Assembly (NCBI RefSeq): GCF_002150035.1
Contig: NZ_NETS01000011.1
Location: forward strand, 682,001 to 746,000
Source of the DNA: Leptospira venezuelensis
GTDB lineage: Bacteria; Spirochaetota; Leptospiria; Leptospirales; Leptospiraceae
Direction: 5' to 3'
DNA: 64,000 nucleotides
Part shown: piece after piece, positions 7,987 through 18,118 of the stretch
Position numbering within the stretch: position 1 is the first letter of the stretch
How the letters are laid out: every line of letters begins with the position of its first letter
Made by a program: the position numbers and the translations under genes
The notes under the pieces: model-generated
The model's input: only the letters and a program-made list of their open reading frames with translations
What the model was told of the DNA's origin: nothing
The model's database searches: none

Positions 7987-10185
7987 ATGGAGGAACTCCA
8001 ACATTCCGAGGGTTTCTTTCTAAGGATGAAACGAAACGCGATTTTCTACATAACTCTGTTATTACTTTCTTTCGGAGCCTTTTTCTTTATAACAAAACAA
8101 GGCAAGTCATTAGAAATAGGTAAAGTTGCCGGAATTGAATCCAGCTCTTCCACCTCGGTCGAGTCCACAGAAGATCCAATAGATATTTGGAAAAAAGCTG
8201 GGTCAAAACTATGGAAAGGTTTCCATGAACCCCTTCCACTCCTATTATTACAAATCGGAGTCGTAATTGCAGCTACTCGAGTAATGGGTAAACTTGCAGT
8301 CATTGCAAGACAACCCTTCGTAGTAGGAGAAATACTTGCAGGTATATTATTAGGCCCATCTTTATTCGGGTTATTATTCCCTGAACAGTATCAATTCCTA
8401 TTTCCCAAAGTCTCTTTAAGTTCCTTACAACTATTAAGCCAGATTGGTCTGGTGTTCTTCATGTTCGTTGTAGGAATGGAATTGGATATAAAGATACTTA
8501 GAAACCAAGCTGATTCTGCAATACTCATCTCACATGCAAGTATTCTTCTTCCATTTTTACTCGGAGCCATCTTAGCACTTTCCATTTACAAAACATTGGC
8601 TCCTCCTGAGGTAACATTCTTATCCTTCTCCTTATTTATGGGAATAGGAATGAGTATAACCGCCTTTCCCGTGCTCGCCCGAATTGTCCAAGAAAGAGGA
8701 CTTACCAAAACAAAATTAGGAGGCCTCGCACTTACCTGTGCCGCTTCCGATGATTTAACCGCTTGGTGTTTACTTGCAATAGTGATCGCTCTTGTGCAAG
8801 CAGGAGGACTTTTAGCAGCCTTATTCACCATAATACTAGCGATCATTTATGTTATTATAATGTGGAAGATCGTACAGCCTGCGATGCATAGAGCAGGAAG
8901 AATTTTCACAAACAGAGAAGCATTCACCAAAATGGCAGTGGCATTGTTTCTTCTCTTCCCGATCGCTTCCGCTTGGATCACTGAATCCATCGGAATACAT
9001 GCATTATTTGGAGCTTTCTTGGCAGGTGTTGTCATGCCAGACAAACCAAAGCTTAGGACTCTTCTCGCTGAAAAAGTAGAAGATTTAAGTACCGCAATCT
9101 TTCTTCCACTATTCTTTGCACTAACCGGAATCAGGACTCAGATTGGTCTACTGAACCAGGGAAATTTATGGTGGGATTTCCTAATGGTACTTACAGTCGC
9201 TATTGTAGGAAAATTTGCAGGAAGTACAATCGCCGCAAGAGCATCCGGAAACAACTGGAAAGATTCCCTGTCCTTGGGCGCACTCATGAATACTAGAGGG
9301 CTAATGGAATTAATTGTACTCAATATCGGTTATGATATAGGAGTATTATCCTCAGAAATCTTCTCTATGATGGTGTTAATGGCATTGGTCACAACATATA
9401 TGACCGGTCCAAGTTTAAATCTAATAGAGAGAATTTTCTCAGTAGTAAAAGATAAAAGAGAAGAAGGTATACTACTCGCTTTCGCATTACATTCCAGAGG
9501 AGTAGATCTTTTAAGACTAGCTTCCGGATTATTCCAAAACGGAAACAAAACAAAAGAAGTAACTGCACTTCACCTTACTCCTGATTCTTGGATCTCAGGA
9601 AAAACCGCTCAAAAATACGAGAAAAAAAGTTTCGAACCTTTATTTAAACTTTCTAAAGAACTTGGGATCAAACTTAAGACCCTATACAAACCTTCTGATA
9701 ATGTAACAAGAGACATTCTTAAAACGATCCAATCAGGAAATTATAATATATTCCTGACTGGAGGAGCAAGATCCTTATTCAGCGACGACGTACTCGGTGG
9801 AAAGATCAGGACACTTCTTTCTGAATCGGAAACAAACGCGGGAATACTGGTCGCAGAAAAATTAAAGGATCTAGATCGTTTTATCTTAGCAGTTTATTCA
9901 GACAAAGACATAAAACTATTAGGATTTGCCCTTGCAATGGCTAAAAAGATAGGAGCCAAACTTTCTATCTGGGATCCAAAAGGTAAAGTTCTGCAATTCT
10001 CCCAAAAGGAAAGAAATCTTCTTAAAAAAGAAAAAATCACAATCTTAAAAGGGGAAAATCCTCAGGTTCTTTCCGAAGCAGATTTAGTAATTTGTGATCT
10101 TGAAACTTGGGAAGAAGAAACCGAATTTAGGAATTGGGAACTTTCAGACGGTTCGGGTCTATTCTTAGTACGTTATAAAGAATAA
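7987..10185 (+). CDS. CPA2-family cation:proton antiporter
   Basis: A 732-residue membrane transporter. After an N-terminal hydrophobic helix (about 16-36) and a Ser-rich linker comes a Kef/Nap-type antiporter domain of roughly 12 segments (about 75-470), with GEILAGILLGPSLFG, GMSITAFPVLARI and CAASDDLTAWC. The Asp pair in the last motif is the ion-binding site of CPA2 exchangers. A soluble C-terminal part (about 485-732) looks like a universal-stress-like nucleotide-binding module. It probably exchanges K+ or Na+ for protons across the inner membrane. An internal ATG at 8026 is an alternative start. It converges on the kdp operon with a 13-bp gap, which puts two potassium/pH systems tail to tail. 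Confidence 0.85.
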   Translation: MEELQHSEGFFLRMKRNAIFYITLLLLSFGAFFFITKQGKSLEIGKVAGIESSSSTSVESTEDPIDIWKKAGSKLWKGFHEPLPLLLLQIGVVIAATRVMGKLAVIARQPFVVGEILAGILLGPSLFGLLFPEQYQFLFPKVSLSSLQLLSQIGLVFFMFVVGMELDIKILRNQADSAILISHASILLPFLLGAILALSIYKTLAPPEVTFLSFSLFMGIGMSITAFPVLARIVQERGLTKTKLGGLALTCAASDDLTAWCLLAIVIALVQAGGLLAALFTIILAIIYVIIMWKIVQPAMHRAGRIFTNREAFTKMAVALFLLFPIASAWITESIGIHALFGAFLAGVVMPDKPKLRTLLAEKVEDLSTAIFLPLFFALTGIRTQIGLLNQGNLWWDFLMVLTVAIVGKFAGSTIAARASGNNWKDSLSLGALMNTRGLMELIVLNIGYDIGVLSSEIFSMMVLMALVTTYMTGPSLNLIERIFSVVKDKREEGILLAFALHSRGVDLLRLASGLFQNGNKTKEVTALHLTPDSWISGKTAQKYEKKSFEPLFKLSKELGIKLKTLYKPSDNVTRDILKTIQSGNYNIFLTGGARSLFSDDVLGGKIRTLLSESETNAGILVAEKLKDLDRFILAVYSDKDIKLLGFALAMAKKIGAKLSIWDPKGKVLQFSQKERNLLKKEKITILKGENPQVLSEADLVICDLETWEEETEFRNWELSDGSGLFLVRYKE

Positions 10186-10198
10186 TATTATAAAGATA

Positions 10199-10888
10199 TT
10201 AAGTATCTATTTTTAGAAAGTAACCGACCCCGGGTTCCGTGATCAGAATTTCAGGATTACTCGGGTCTTTTTCTATCTTTTTGCGGATCTGATTTACGTA
10301 CACTCTCAAATAGCCGGATTCCGCCATTTGATTTGGTCCCCAGAGTTCTTTTAAGATTTGAGTCTGGGTCACTATCTTTCCCGGATAAGTGGCCAATAGT
10401 TTCAAAAAAGAATATTCAGTAGGCGTTAGTCGGACTTCCTTACCTTCTTTCAAAACCTTTCTAGTCCCAAAATCCAACTCTAAAAGGCCAATCCTGACTT
10501 TAACATCCGTTTTCTCTGGAGAAGAATGTCTTAATAATACCCTAATCCTTGCGAGTAATTCTCCAATGCCGAAAGGTTTGGTAAGATAATCATCTGCTCC
10601 ATTATCCAGCAAAAGGATCTTATCTTTTTCTGAATCTCTAACACTTAAAACTAATACAGGAATTTTAGAACCGGACTCTCTTATCTTCTTTAGGAATTCA
10701 TCCCCACCTTTCTCAGGTAAACCTAAATCCAAGATAATAGAATCTGGACGAACCATATAAACTTTTGATAATGCATCATCTACTGAAATTGCTTCTTCTA
10801 CCTTATAACCTTCCTTTTCCAGAGCAACTCGGAGCAATCGACGGATCTGGATCTCGTCATCTATGATCATTATGATTGGACTAGACAA
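10199..10888 (-). CDS. kdpE: Kdp response regulator KdpE
   Basis: A 229-residue OmpR-type regulator. The receiver domain has the acidic pair IDDE (10-13), the phospho-acceptor Asp in SIILDLGLPEKGG (about 55) and the conserved Lys in LTKPFG. The C-terminal winged helix (about 135-229) ends with VYVNQIRKKIE and TEPGVGYFL. It overlaps the end of kdpD by 8 bp and closes the kdp operon. It should activate the kdp promoter when phosphorylated by KdpD under potassium limitation or osmotic stress. Confidence 0.95.
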   Translation of the reverse strand: MSSPIIMIIDDEIQIRRLLRVALEKEGYKVEEAISVDDALSKVYMVRPDSIILDLGLPEKGGDEFLKKIRESGSKIPVLVLSVRDSEKDKILLLDNGADDYLTKPFGIGELLARIRVLLRHSSPEKTDVKVRIGLLELDFGTRKVLKEGKEVRLTPTEYSFLKLLATYPGKIVTQTQILKELWGPNQMAESGYLRVYVNQIRKKIEKDPSNPEILITEPGVGYFLKIDT

Positions 10889-13556
10889 TTGAATCCCCCA
10901 AAGGAGGAAAAGTAAGCACGGGGATCCTAATCAGGAATCTAGCTCCCCCTTCTTGTCTATTCTCCGCCCAGATCTTTCCACCTTGCGCTTCCACAAGTCC
11001 TTTGCATATAGAAAGTCCAAGACCCGTTCCTTGCATAGAACCTGAAACCTTGGTAAATTTTTCGAAAATTCTATCCTCTTGTCCAACCGGAATCCCTGGT
11101 CCATTATCCTCTACCGTTAATAGAAGATGATCCTTCGGAACACTTGCTCTTACTATAACCGTACTATTTTTTTCAGTATGTAAAAATGCATTTTGCAAAA
11201 GATGCACCAAAACTTGTATCATCAGTCTTCTATCCATTCTAACAAGAGGCATACTGTCATCTGTTTGGACTGATAATGTATGTTCTCCCTTTTCATATTC
11301 TGCAATCTGAATCGTCTCATTCACCAGATCTATAGGGTCTTCCCATTGGAGATCTAACATCAATCTTCCTGATTCCAATCTGGACATATCCAGAAGATCC
11401 ACTACCAATCTATCTAATTTTTTATAAGCGATTCTTATTTCAGAAAATAGCTGAGACCTTTCTTTTTCATCCTTTTTGGCGCCAGCTTCCAAGAGATCCA
11501 ATGATGCACGGATCACAGTCAAAGGGGTTCTGAAATCATGACTGACTGAATTAAATAACGCGGAATAAAATTTTTCGGATTCTTCCACTAGCTTTGCATT
11601 TGCACGAATTCCAAGTAATTGTATTCTTTCTAATGCTAAAGCAATTTGGTTTAACATAGAAAACAAAAGAGTCTCTTCTTCTAATTCCAGACTTTCCTTA
11701 TTTTCTCTGTCGAGTCCCACCACTCCGAAACATCCTCCTGGAGTGAGTAAAGGAAGATACAAGCCTTTAGACATTGGAACAGTGTCAGTATCTTTTCCGG
11801 ACGGTTTTCTATTTTGAAAAGTCCAAGCTGCAAGAGCTGACTCTTTCATATCGAGCTTAAAGCCACTTTTTGGATGAGGAGTGTGAGAAAGATACAAATC
11901 CTGATCCGTGAGCAAGATCAAAACCGAAGATTGGAATGTCTCCTCGATTGTCTCTATGGCAACTGATGCGATCTCATCCACGCTATGGGTTTTAGATAAT
12001 GCTACTGAAAGTCGATAAAGACCGGAGAGTGCCTCTTCACCTGCTTGCAATGCTTCTTCTCTATCCCTTAACCTCGTGGTGAGGACTCCTAAGACTAAGG
12101 CTAATACGAAATAAGTTCCGAACATCATCCAATCTTCTACTTTTTCAATATAGAAGGTAAACTTAGGAGGGATGAATAAAAAGTTCCAGAAGATAGCGCT
12201 CAAAGAAGCAGTGACTAAAACAGGACCTCTTCCTGCAAATAAAGCCACAAACATTATAAAAAACAGATATACTAGTCCAATCGACCAATAACCTGCAAAA
12301 ATGTTTAACAAAAGGTTAAAAGAAGTGATACCAAGTAATGCTAAAAAGGAAAGAAAATATTGGATTGGTTTAGATCTGGTCCCTTTCGTAAAAAATCCTA
12401 ACCGGACTTTAGTTACCTCTTTAATAATTTCAGTAGGGGCAAGAAGTATTTGAAAATCTCCAGGTTGTTCACTCAGTTTTTCTACAAATGAACCACCTGT
12501 TAAAACTTTAGAAAGTTTAGACTTACCACTTCTTCCAATGACTACATGAGTCGCCTTAGTACGATTAATTGCTCTTACGATCCCAAGAACTGGATCTCTA
12601 TCTGAAAAATTCAGGATCTCTGCACCCAACTCTCGCGCAAGAGCTAAGTTTTCCCTTATCAGATCCTTCGCTTCTCGAGCCAATACATTCCCATCGTCCA
12701 CATGTACTGCAACCAAAGGACATTTTAATCCGAAGGAAATCCGTTTTGCATAACGTATCAAATTAGCTGCTTGCGGAGAAGAAGACACTGCCACTAATAT
12801 TTTATCTGAAAGTTTGGAGTCTTTTGTTGGCTCTAATCTAGAAAGCTCTCGGTCCACAAGTTTAGAGGTAAAATTTAAAGAAAGTTCCCTAAGAGCGGTT
12901 AGATTTGGGACCTTAAAAAAAGAATGTAAGGCCTGGGGAACCTTGTCAGAAGGATAAACCTTACCTTCTTTCAAACGTTTGATTAGGTCATCAGGTACAA
13001 GATCGATCAATTCGACTTCATCAGCAATTTCTAAAATAGAGTCTGGAACTCTTTCCCCAACAGGAGCACCCGAAATTTCTTCTACTATGCCCGCCCTACT
13101 TTCCAAATGTTGTACATTCAAAGTAGAATAAACATTTATTCCTTGGTCTAAAATTTCCAGAACGTCTTGGTATCTTTTTGGATGTCTAGAACCAGGAACA
13201 TTTGTATGAGCAAGTTCATCTATTAATATCAGATCCGGTTTTTTCTCCAGAATCGCATCCAGATCCATTTCTTCCAAATCAACCGATTTATATTTAAATC
13301 TTTTTCTCGGAATAATAGAAAGTCCCTCTGCCTGAGCTTCCGTTTCTTTTCTATTATGAGTTTCTAGATAACCGATCCAAACATCGACTCCTTCCGATTT
13401 TGCTTTTTGAGCATCTCGAAGCATTTCAAACGTTTTGCCTACACCTGCGGCCATACCGAAGAAAATTTTCAATTTTCCTCTGGTTTTAGAATTTTCTCCT
13501 CCAATCCTGGAAAGTAACTCATCCGGATCAGGTCTATTTTCTTCTGCAGGTCTCAC
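10881..13556 (-). CDS. kdpD: Potassium-responsive sensor kinase KdpD
   Basis: An 891-residue protein with the full KdpD architecture. The N-terminal KdpD domain has the Walker A-like GMAAGVGKTFEML (33-45) and LIDELAHTNVPG. It is followed by a universal-stress domain (about 250-375), a cluster of four transmembrane helices (about 395-495), a GAF-like region, the phospho-acceptor helix SVSHDFRTPLTVIRAS and an ATPase domain with NGPGIP and GTGLGLSICKGLVEAQGG. It autophosphorylates on the SHDFRTP histidine and controls KdpE. Ten bp separate it from kdpC. Confidence 0.95.
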   Translation of the reverse strand: MRPAEENRPDPDELLSRIGGENSKTRGKLKIFFGMAAGVGKTFEMLRDAQKAKSEGVDVWIGYLETHNRKETEAQAEGLSIIPRKRFKYKSVDLEEMDLDAILEKKPDLILIDELAHTNVPGSRHPKRYQDVLEILDQGINVYSTLNVQHLESRAGIVEEISGAPVGERVPDSILEIADEVELIDLVPDDLIKRLKEGKVYPSDKVPQALHSFFKVPNLTALRELSLNFTSKLVDRELSRLEPTKDSKLSDKILVAVSSSPQAANLIRYAKRISFGLKCPLVAVHVDDGNVLAREAKDLIRENLALARELGAEILNFSDRDPVLGIVRAINRTKATHVVIGRSGKSKLSKVLTGGSFVEKLSEQPGDFQILLAPTEIIKEVTKVRLGFFTKGTRSKPIQYFLSFLALLGITSFNLLLNIFAGYWSIGLVYLFFIMFVALFAGRGPVLVTASLSAIFWNFLFIPPKFTFYIEKVEDWMMFGTYFVLALVLGVLTTRLRDREEALQAGEEALSGLYRLSVALSKTHSVDEIASVAIETIEETFQSSVLILLTDQDLYLSHTPHPKSGFKLDMKESALAAWTFQNRKPSGKDTDTVPMSKGLYLPLLTPGGCFGVVGLDRENKESLELEEETLLFSMLNQIALALERIQLLGIRANAKLVEESEKFYSALFNSVSHDFRTPLTVIRASLDLLEAGAKKDEKERSQLFSEIRIAYKKLDRLVVDLLDMSRLESGRLMLDLQWEDPIDLVNETIQIAEYEKGEHTLSVQTDDSMPLVRMDRRLMIQVLVHLLQNAFLHTEKNSTVIVRASVPKDHLLLTVEDNGPGIPVGQEDRIFEKFTKVSGSMQGTGLGLSICKGLVEAQGGKIWAENRQEGGARFLIRIPVLTFPPLGDSIV

Positions 13557-13566
13557 TCTATGTACT

Positions 13567-14136
13567 TTAATTTTTAAGAATATTCTTCTCTAAGTAAACC
13601 GATCTCAACCTTAGATTCAATTTTAGAATATTGATCTTAGCAGAACCGAACAATCCCCATTTAGGCGATTCTATTGAGTCTTCTACCAATTGAATCAATC
13701 TACCTTCTGAAATTCCATTCGATTTCGCAACAATTGGAATTTGATATTTCACAGCTTCCGGGCTCAGATGGGGATCTAATCCACTTCCGGATGAATACAA
13801 TAGTTCAAGAGGAACAGGCTCTGCTCCTCCAAGAGCGATCCAATAGTCTTTCCTCTCATCTACTTTTTTAGAAAGTTGAGAACTAGTAGGTCCAAGATTA
13901 GAAGCGCCGGAAGAAGAAGGATCATATCCTACTGCAGAAGGTCTAGAATGAAAATATTCAGGTGAATCGAAAGACTGAGCAAGTAATTCGGAACCGACTA
14001 TTTTTCCATTTAACGCAATCAAAGAGCCTGAACTTTCCTTTGGAAAAGTTAATTTAGAAAATCCAAATACTAGAGCAGGATAAATAATCCCACAGACAAA
14101 AGTCCAAAGCCCTAATTGTAAGAGAGCCCTTATCAT
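13567..14136 (-). CDS. kdpC: Potassium-transporting ATPase subunit KdpC
   Basis: A 189-residue single-span protein of normal length. The N-terminal transmembrane helix (about 5-28) is followed by the conserved periplasmic part with GSELLAQSFDSPEYFHSRPSA, VGYDPSSSGASNLGP and SGSGLDPHLSPEA, all typical KdpC motifs. It helps assemble and stabilise the KdpFABC complex. Its start overlaps the kdpB stop by 4 bp. Confidence 0.95.
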   Translation of the reverse strand: MIRALLQLGLWTFVCGIIYPALVFGFSKLTFPKESSGSLIALNGKIVGSELLAQSFDSPEYFHSRPSAVGYDPSSSGASNLGPTSSQLSKKVDERKDYWIALGGAEPVPLELLYSSGSGLDPHLSPEAVKYQIPIVAKSNGISEGRLIQLVEDSIESPKWGLFGSAKINILKLNLRLRSVYLEKNILKN

Positions 14137-16223
14137 GCGAACACCCCTTTAGTAAAACTTAAAATCAGATCGATACCTTTTATCCCGAAAAAAGGAAGTA
14201 TGAGTCCGCCTAAACCATAGATAAACACATTTCGGGCCAGAACTGAATCTGCACCCGCTGGCCTATAACTCACTCCCTTTAATGCGAGGGGAACCAAAAA
14301 TACCAAGATAAGCGCATTAAAAATCACTGCACTTAAAACCGCAGATTCAGAACTTGCAAAACCAAGAATATTCAAAATAGATAAAGCACCTACTCCAGCG
14401 ATGGGAAATAATCCAGCAAACATCGCAGGAAGGATCACAAAATATTTAGAAACATCATTTGCAATACTAAAAGTAGTCAAAGAACCTCTTGTCATAAGAA
14501 GTTGTTTTCCAATCTCTACGATTTCAATTAGTTTAGTCGGATTACTATCCAAATCGATCATATTCCCAGCTTCTCTTGCTGTTTGGGTTCCTGTATTCAT
14601 CGCAACACCCACATCCGCTTGTGCTAAAGCTGGTGCGTCATTTGTTCCGTCACCTATCATTGCTACAAGTTTCCCACCGGATTGTTCTTCACGGATACGT
14701 TTTAGTTTCGTTTCTGGAGTTGCTTCTGCAATAAAATCATCCACTCCAGCTTCCGCAGCAATCGCTGCCGCAGTTAAAGGATTGTCCCCGGTGATCATCA
14801 CTGTTCGAATTCCCATTTGCCTAAGCCTTGAAAATCTTTCTTTGATCCCACCTTTTACGATATCTTTCAAGTGAATGACACCTAAAATTTCTCTTCCTTC
14901 CGAGACAACCAGAGGAGTTCCTCCCTCTCTTGCAATCTCATCTACAATATCCGAAATCTCTTTTGGATATTCTCCACCTAAACCGGTAATATAATTTCGG
15001 ATGGATTCAGAAGCTCCCTTTCGGATCGAAGGTCTTGTTTTTCCTTCTGCGTCGGGATCAAAGTCAACACCGCTCATTTTACTTTTAGCAGTAAAAGGAA
15101 CAAATCGCCCTCCTAACTCTGATAAATTCCTTCCTCTTAGATCGAATTTTTCTTTTGCGAGTACTACAATCGATCTTCCTTCCGGTGTTTCGTCAGAAAG
15201 GGAAGCAAGTTGCGCAGCATCGGCAATATTCTTTTCTGAAATTCCTGGAGCAGGAAGGAATCTCGTTGCCATTCGGTTCCCTAAAGTGATTGTTCCTGTT
15301 TTATCTAAAAGGAGAACATCTATATCTCCGGCTGCTTCTATTGCTCTTCCCGATTTGGCAATTACGTTCCTTCTCATAAGCCTATCCATACCGCTGATCC
15401 CAATTGCGGACAATAACCCACCGATTGTAGTGGGGATTAAACAAACTAGAAGACCAACTAACGCAGGAAAAGAACCTGAAAGTCCTAAATTTCCACCTCC
15501 TTCTTTTTGGCTATAGAAGACTGCTGGCACCAGTGATGTAATCGCTACTAAAAAAACCAAAGATAATGCAGAAAGAAGGATCGAAAGCGCGATCTCATTC
15601 GGAGTCTTTTGCCTAGAAGCTCCTTCTACAAGAGAGATCATCTTATCAATGAAAGTTTTTCCGGGATCTGTTGTGATCTGAACTACGATCCTATCACTTA
15701 AAACTTTTGTGCCCCCGGTAACTGCAGATCTGTCCCCTCCTGATTCCCGAATTACTGGTGCGGACTCTCCGGTTATAGCAGACTCATCCACGGATGCGAT
15801 ACCTTCTACCACCTCACCATCACCCGGTATTTGGTCTCCTGCTTTACAAACTACCTTATCTCCAGTTCTTAACTCGGAAGAAGGAACTATAACTACAGAA
15901 TTTCCGTTTAATTTATTCGCTTTGGATTCCTTTCTTGTTTTTTTCAGGGATTCTGCTTTTGCCTTTCCCCTACCTTCTGCTAAAGCTTCTGCAAAATTTG
16001 CGAACAAGACTGTGGCCCATAACCAAATAGAAATTTGCAGGCCAAAACTAAAATTTACAGGATGAAAGACCAAATCATAAGAACTTAATATTGCTCCTAT
16101 GTATACGATAAACATCACAGGATTTTTCCATTGAATTTTCGGATCCAATTTCAGGAAAGAATCCAAAATAGCTTTTAGCAAAGACTTAGGATCCTGAAAA
16201 AAAGATGAATTTTTATTTTTCAT
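14133..16223 (-). CDS. kdpB: Potassium-transporting P-type ATPase subunit KdpB
   Basis: A 696-residue P-type ATPase that energises the Kdp pump. Visible motifs are TGES at 151-154 (actuator loop, including the regulatory serine), the membrane motif CLIPTTIGGLLSAIG (261-275), the phosphorylated Asp307 in LLDKTGTITLGNR, and the hinge MIGDGTNDAPALAQADVGVAM. Length and residue numbering match the family. It sits between kdpA (11-bp gap) and kdpC (4-bp overlap). Confidence 0.97.
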   Translation of the reverse strand: MKNKNSSFFQDPKSLLKAILDSFLKLDPKIQWKNPVMFIVYIGAILSSYDLVFHPVNFSFGLQISIWLWATVLFANFAEALAEGRGKAKAESLKKTRKESKANKLNGNSVVIVPSSELRTGDKVVCKAGDQIPGDGEVVEGIASVDESAITGESAPVIRESGGDRSAVTGGTKVLSDRIVVQITTDPGKTFIDKMISLVEGASRQKTPNEIALSILLSALSLVFLVAITSLVPAVFYSQKEGGGNLGLSGSFPALVGLLVCLIPTTIGGLLSAIGISGMDRLMRRNVIAKSGRAIEAAGDIDVLLLDKTGTITLGNRMATRFLPAPGISEKNIADAAQLASLSDETPEGRSIVVLAKEKFDLRGRNLSELGGRFVPFTAKSKMSGVDFDPDAEGKTRPSIRKGASESIRNYITGLGGEYPKEISDIVDEIAREGGTPLVVSEGREILGVIHLKDIVKGGIKERFSRLRQMGIRTVMITGDNPLTAAAIAAEAGVDDFIAEATPETKLKRIREEQSGGKLVAMIGDGTNDAPALAQADVGVAMNTGTQTAREAGNMIDLDSNPTKLIEIVEIGKQLLMTRGSLTTFSIANDVSKYFVILPAMFAGLFPIAGVGALSILNILGFASSESAVLSAVIFNALILVFLVPLALKGVSYRPAGADSVLARNVFIYGLGGLILPFFGIKGIDLILSFTKGVFA

Positions 16224-16234
16224 TATATTAAACC

Positions 16235-17914
16235 TTAAAATTTAGAACCGGAATGAAGAAGAATATGTTCACTTCCAGGTCCTAAGACTAAAACCGGAAG
16301 AAACGTTAGAGCTCCTACCAAAAAGATTACAGAAAGAAGAAGTATTACAAACAGAGGACTTTCTGTTGAGAAAGTTCCATCTCCCTTTGGAGCAATCTTC
16401 TTACCCAATAAGGCTCCGCTTAGCCCCAGAGCTGGAATGATCACAGCAAATCTTCCTATCAACATACAAACAGAAAGAGCAAAATTATAAAATGGAGTAT
16501 TCGTATTCAAACCTGCAAACGCTGATCCGTTATTTCCCGACGCGGACGCAAATGCGTATAATATTTCAGTTAGACCATGAGGTCCTAAATTCGTCCGAGA
16601 AGAAAGTGCAGATTCATGAAGAAGAGAAAATGCGGTGAATAATAGAATGCAAAGTCCAGGCACCAAAACACCTATGAGTGCAAGTTTCACTTCCTTAGCT
16701 TCTATTTTCTTTCCGAAATATTCAGGAGTTCGACCGACCATGAGTCCCGCAATAAATACTGTCAGAATCACGTAGAATAACATTCCGATTAATCCAACAC
16801 CCACTCCACCGAATACAACTTCTCCTAGAAGAATATTCCAAACTGCAAGTCCCCCTGCAAGAGGAGAAAAACTATCATGCATAGCGTTCACAGAACCATT
16901 AGATGCTGCCGTGGTCGCTATTTCCCAAAGTACACTTTGGGCCACTCCGAACCTGATTTCCTTACCTTCCCAGTTTCCTATAAAATTACTTTCCGACCAA
17001 AGTGAGATGGAAAGGCTTATCACAAATAGAAATGTCATCCCCAAAAATATAGAAAGACCTGCCTTCCAAGAACCAACCCATCTTCCATAAGCAAAAGGTA
17101 ATGCTCCCGGAAGAAGTAGGATCAAAATACATTGCACCCAGCTGGAAAAAACTGTAGGGTTCTCAAAAGGATGAGCTGAGTTGACTCCAAAAAATCCTCC
17201 CCCATTGGTTCCCAATTGTTTGATCGCAATTTGAGAAGCTGCAGGGCCAAGAGGGATTTTTACCGCATTGCCTTCGACCCCGATCGAATCCACATATTTG
17301 GAAAAATCCATAACTACTCCTTGGGAGACCAAGATAAACGCGACTAAGATAGAAATTGGTAAAAGAATATATAATATACTTCTGGTTAAATCTATATAGA
17401 AGTTACCTATGCCGGAATATTCACCTGGTTTAGAGATCATTCCTCTTGCCATAGCTGCAAGAGCTGCAATCCCCACGCCCGCGCTTACAAAATTCTGCAC
17501 TCCCAGAAGCAACATCTGGCTTAAATAAGAAAGGGAAACTTCCCCAGAATAAGACTGCCAATTCGTGTTTGTTACAAAACTAACGGAAGTATTCCAGGCG
17601 AGATCCCAAGGAACTCCTAACTTTCCTTCCGGGTTTCCTGGAAGAAAGTTTTGGAAATGAAGCCCTAGTACTACCAAGATTAAACCAAAAAAGGTAAAAA
17701 TCCCAATATCTAGTAAATAATTTTTCCAATCAGAATTTTGATCCTCTCTTATTCCAGAAATCTTATAGAGAAAAGATTCGGTTCTGGCAAAGAATCGAAA
17801 ACGTTTGGAAACTTCTCCCTTAAGGAGATCTGCTATATAAATTCCTAAAAAAGGAGATAGAAGAAATAAAACTGTAAAATATAAAAAGAAGAAGATAGAG
17901 TCGTTTCCGTTCAT
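16235..17914 (-). CDS. kdpA: Potassium-transporting ATPase channel-like subunit KdpA
   Basis: A 559-residue polytopic membrane protein of the expected length. It contains the four pore-loop-like segments of the family: FVTNTNWQSYSGE, GTNGGGFFGVNSAHPFENP, TAASNGSVNAMHDSFSPL and ASASGNNGSAFAGL. The last motifs form the K+ selectivity filter. KdpA binds and passes K+ while KdpB supplies energy. It starts 9 bp after the small kdpF gene. Confidence 0.97.
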   Translation of the reverse strand: MNGNDSIFFFLYFTVLFLLSPFLGIYIADLLKGEVSKRFRFFARTESFLYKISGIREDQNSDWKNYLLDIGIFTFFGLILVVLGLHFQNFLPGNPEGKLGVPWDLAWNTSVSFVTNTNWQSYSGEVSLSYLSQMLLLGVQNFVSAGVGIAALAAMARGMISKPGEYSGIGNFYIDLTRSILYILLPISILVAFILVSQGVVMDFSKYVDSIGVEGNAVKIPLGPAASQIAIKQLGTNGGGFFGVNSAHPFENPTVFSSWVQCILILLLPGALPFAYGRWVGSWKAGLSIFLGMTFLFVISLSISLWSESNFIGNWEGKEIRFGVAQSVLWEIATTAASNGSVNAMHDSFSPLAGGLAVWNILLGEVVFGGVGVGLIGMLFYVILTVFIAGLMVGRTPEYFGKKIEAKEVKLALIGVLVPGLCILLFTAFSLLHESALSSRTNLGPHGLTEILYAFASASGNNGSAFAGLNTNTPFYNFALSVCMLIGRFAVIIPALGLSGALLGKKIAPKGDGTFSTESPLFVILLLSVIFLVGALTFLPVLVLGPGSEHILLHSGSKF

Positions 17915-17923
17915 TTATTTCTC

Positions 17924-18007
17924 CTAAAATTTTTCCGGTTTTAAAATGGAGAAGGAGAGATAACCGCATAATGCGATGACTAAAACGATTAGAAATGTAT
18001 AAGACAA
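17924..18007 (-). CDS. kdpF: Small Kdp complex subunit KdpF
   Basis: A 27-residue reading frame immediately upstream of kdpA, starting with TTG at 18007. A strong GGGAGG ribosome site lies 4 bases before the TTG and decides the start. The peptide is one transmembrane helix (FLIVLVIALCGYLSFSIL) and ends PEKF, similar to the usual KdpF ending. KdpF stabilises the KdpABC complex. It is too short for most gene callers and is probably often missed. Confidence 0.8.
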   Translation of the reverse strand: MSYTFLIVLVIALCGYLSFSILKPEKF

Positions 18008-18036
18008 GATTCCTCCCAGGCGGAAACATTCCGTCT

Positions 18037-18066
18037 ATTCCAAAAACCTAACCTGTTTTTTGGAAT
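18037..18066. promoter_or_regulatory. Inverted repeat in the kdp leader or promoter
   Basis: The arms ATTCCAAAAAC and GTTTTTTGGAAT enclose a 7-bp loop, about 30 bp upstream of kdpF. On the minus strand a TTGACG -35-like hexamer lies just before it (near 18070). It could be a KdpE operator or an mRNA hairpin; the sequence does not say which. Confidence 0.45.
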
Positions 18067-18118
18067 TCGTCAATGCGAACCCGCATGAGAAGAAACTATA
18101 TTTGCGTTAATTTTGCGT

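Noticed and set aside
14401..15516. Two long plus-strand frames (157 and 171 codons) opposite kdpB
   Set aside because: They are antisense shadows of kdpB, a strongly conserved gene.
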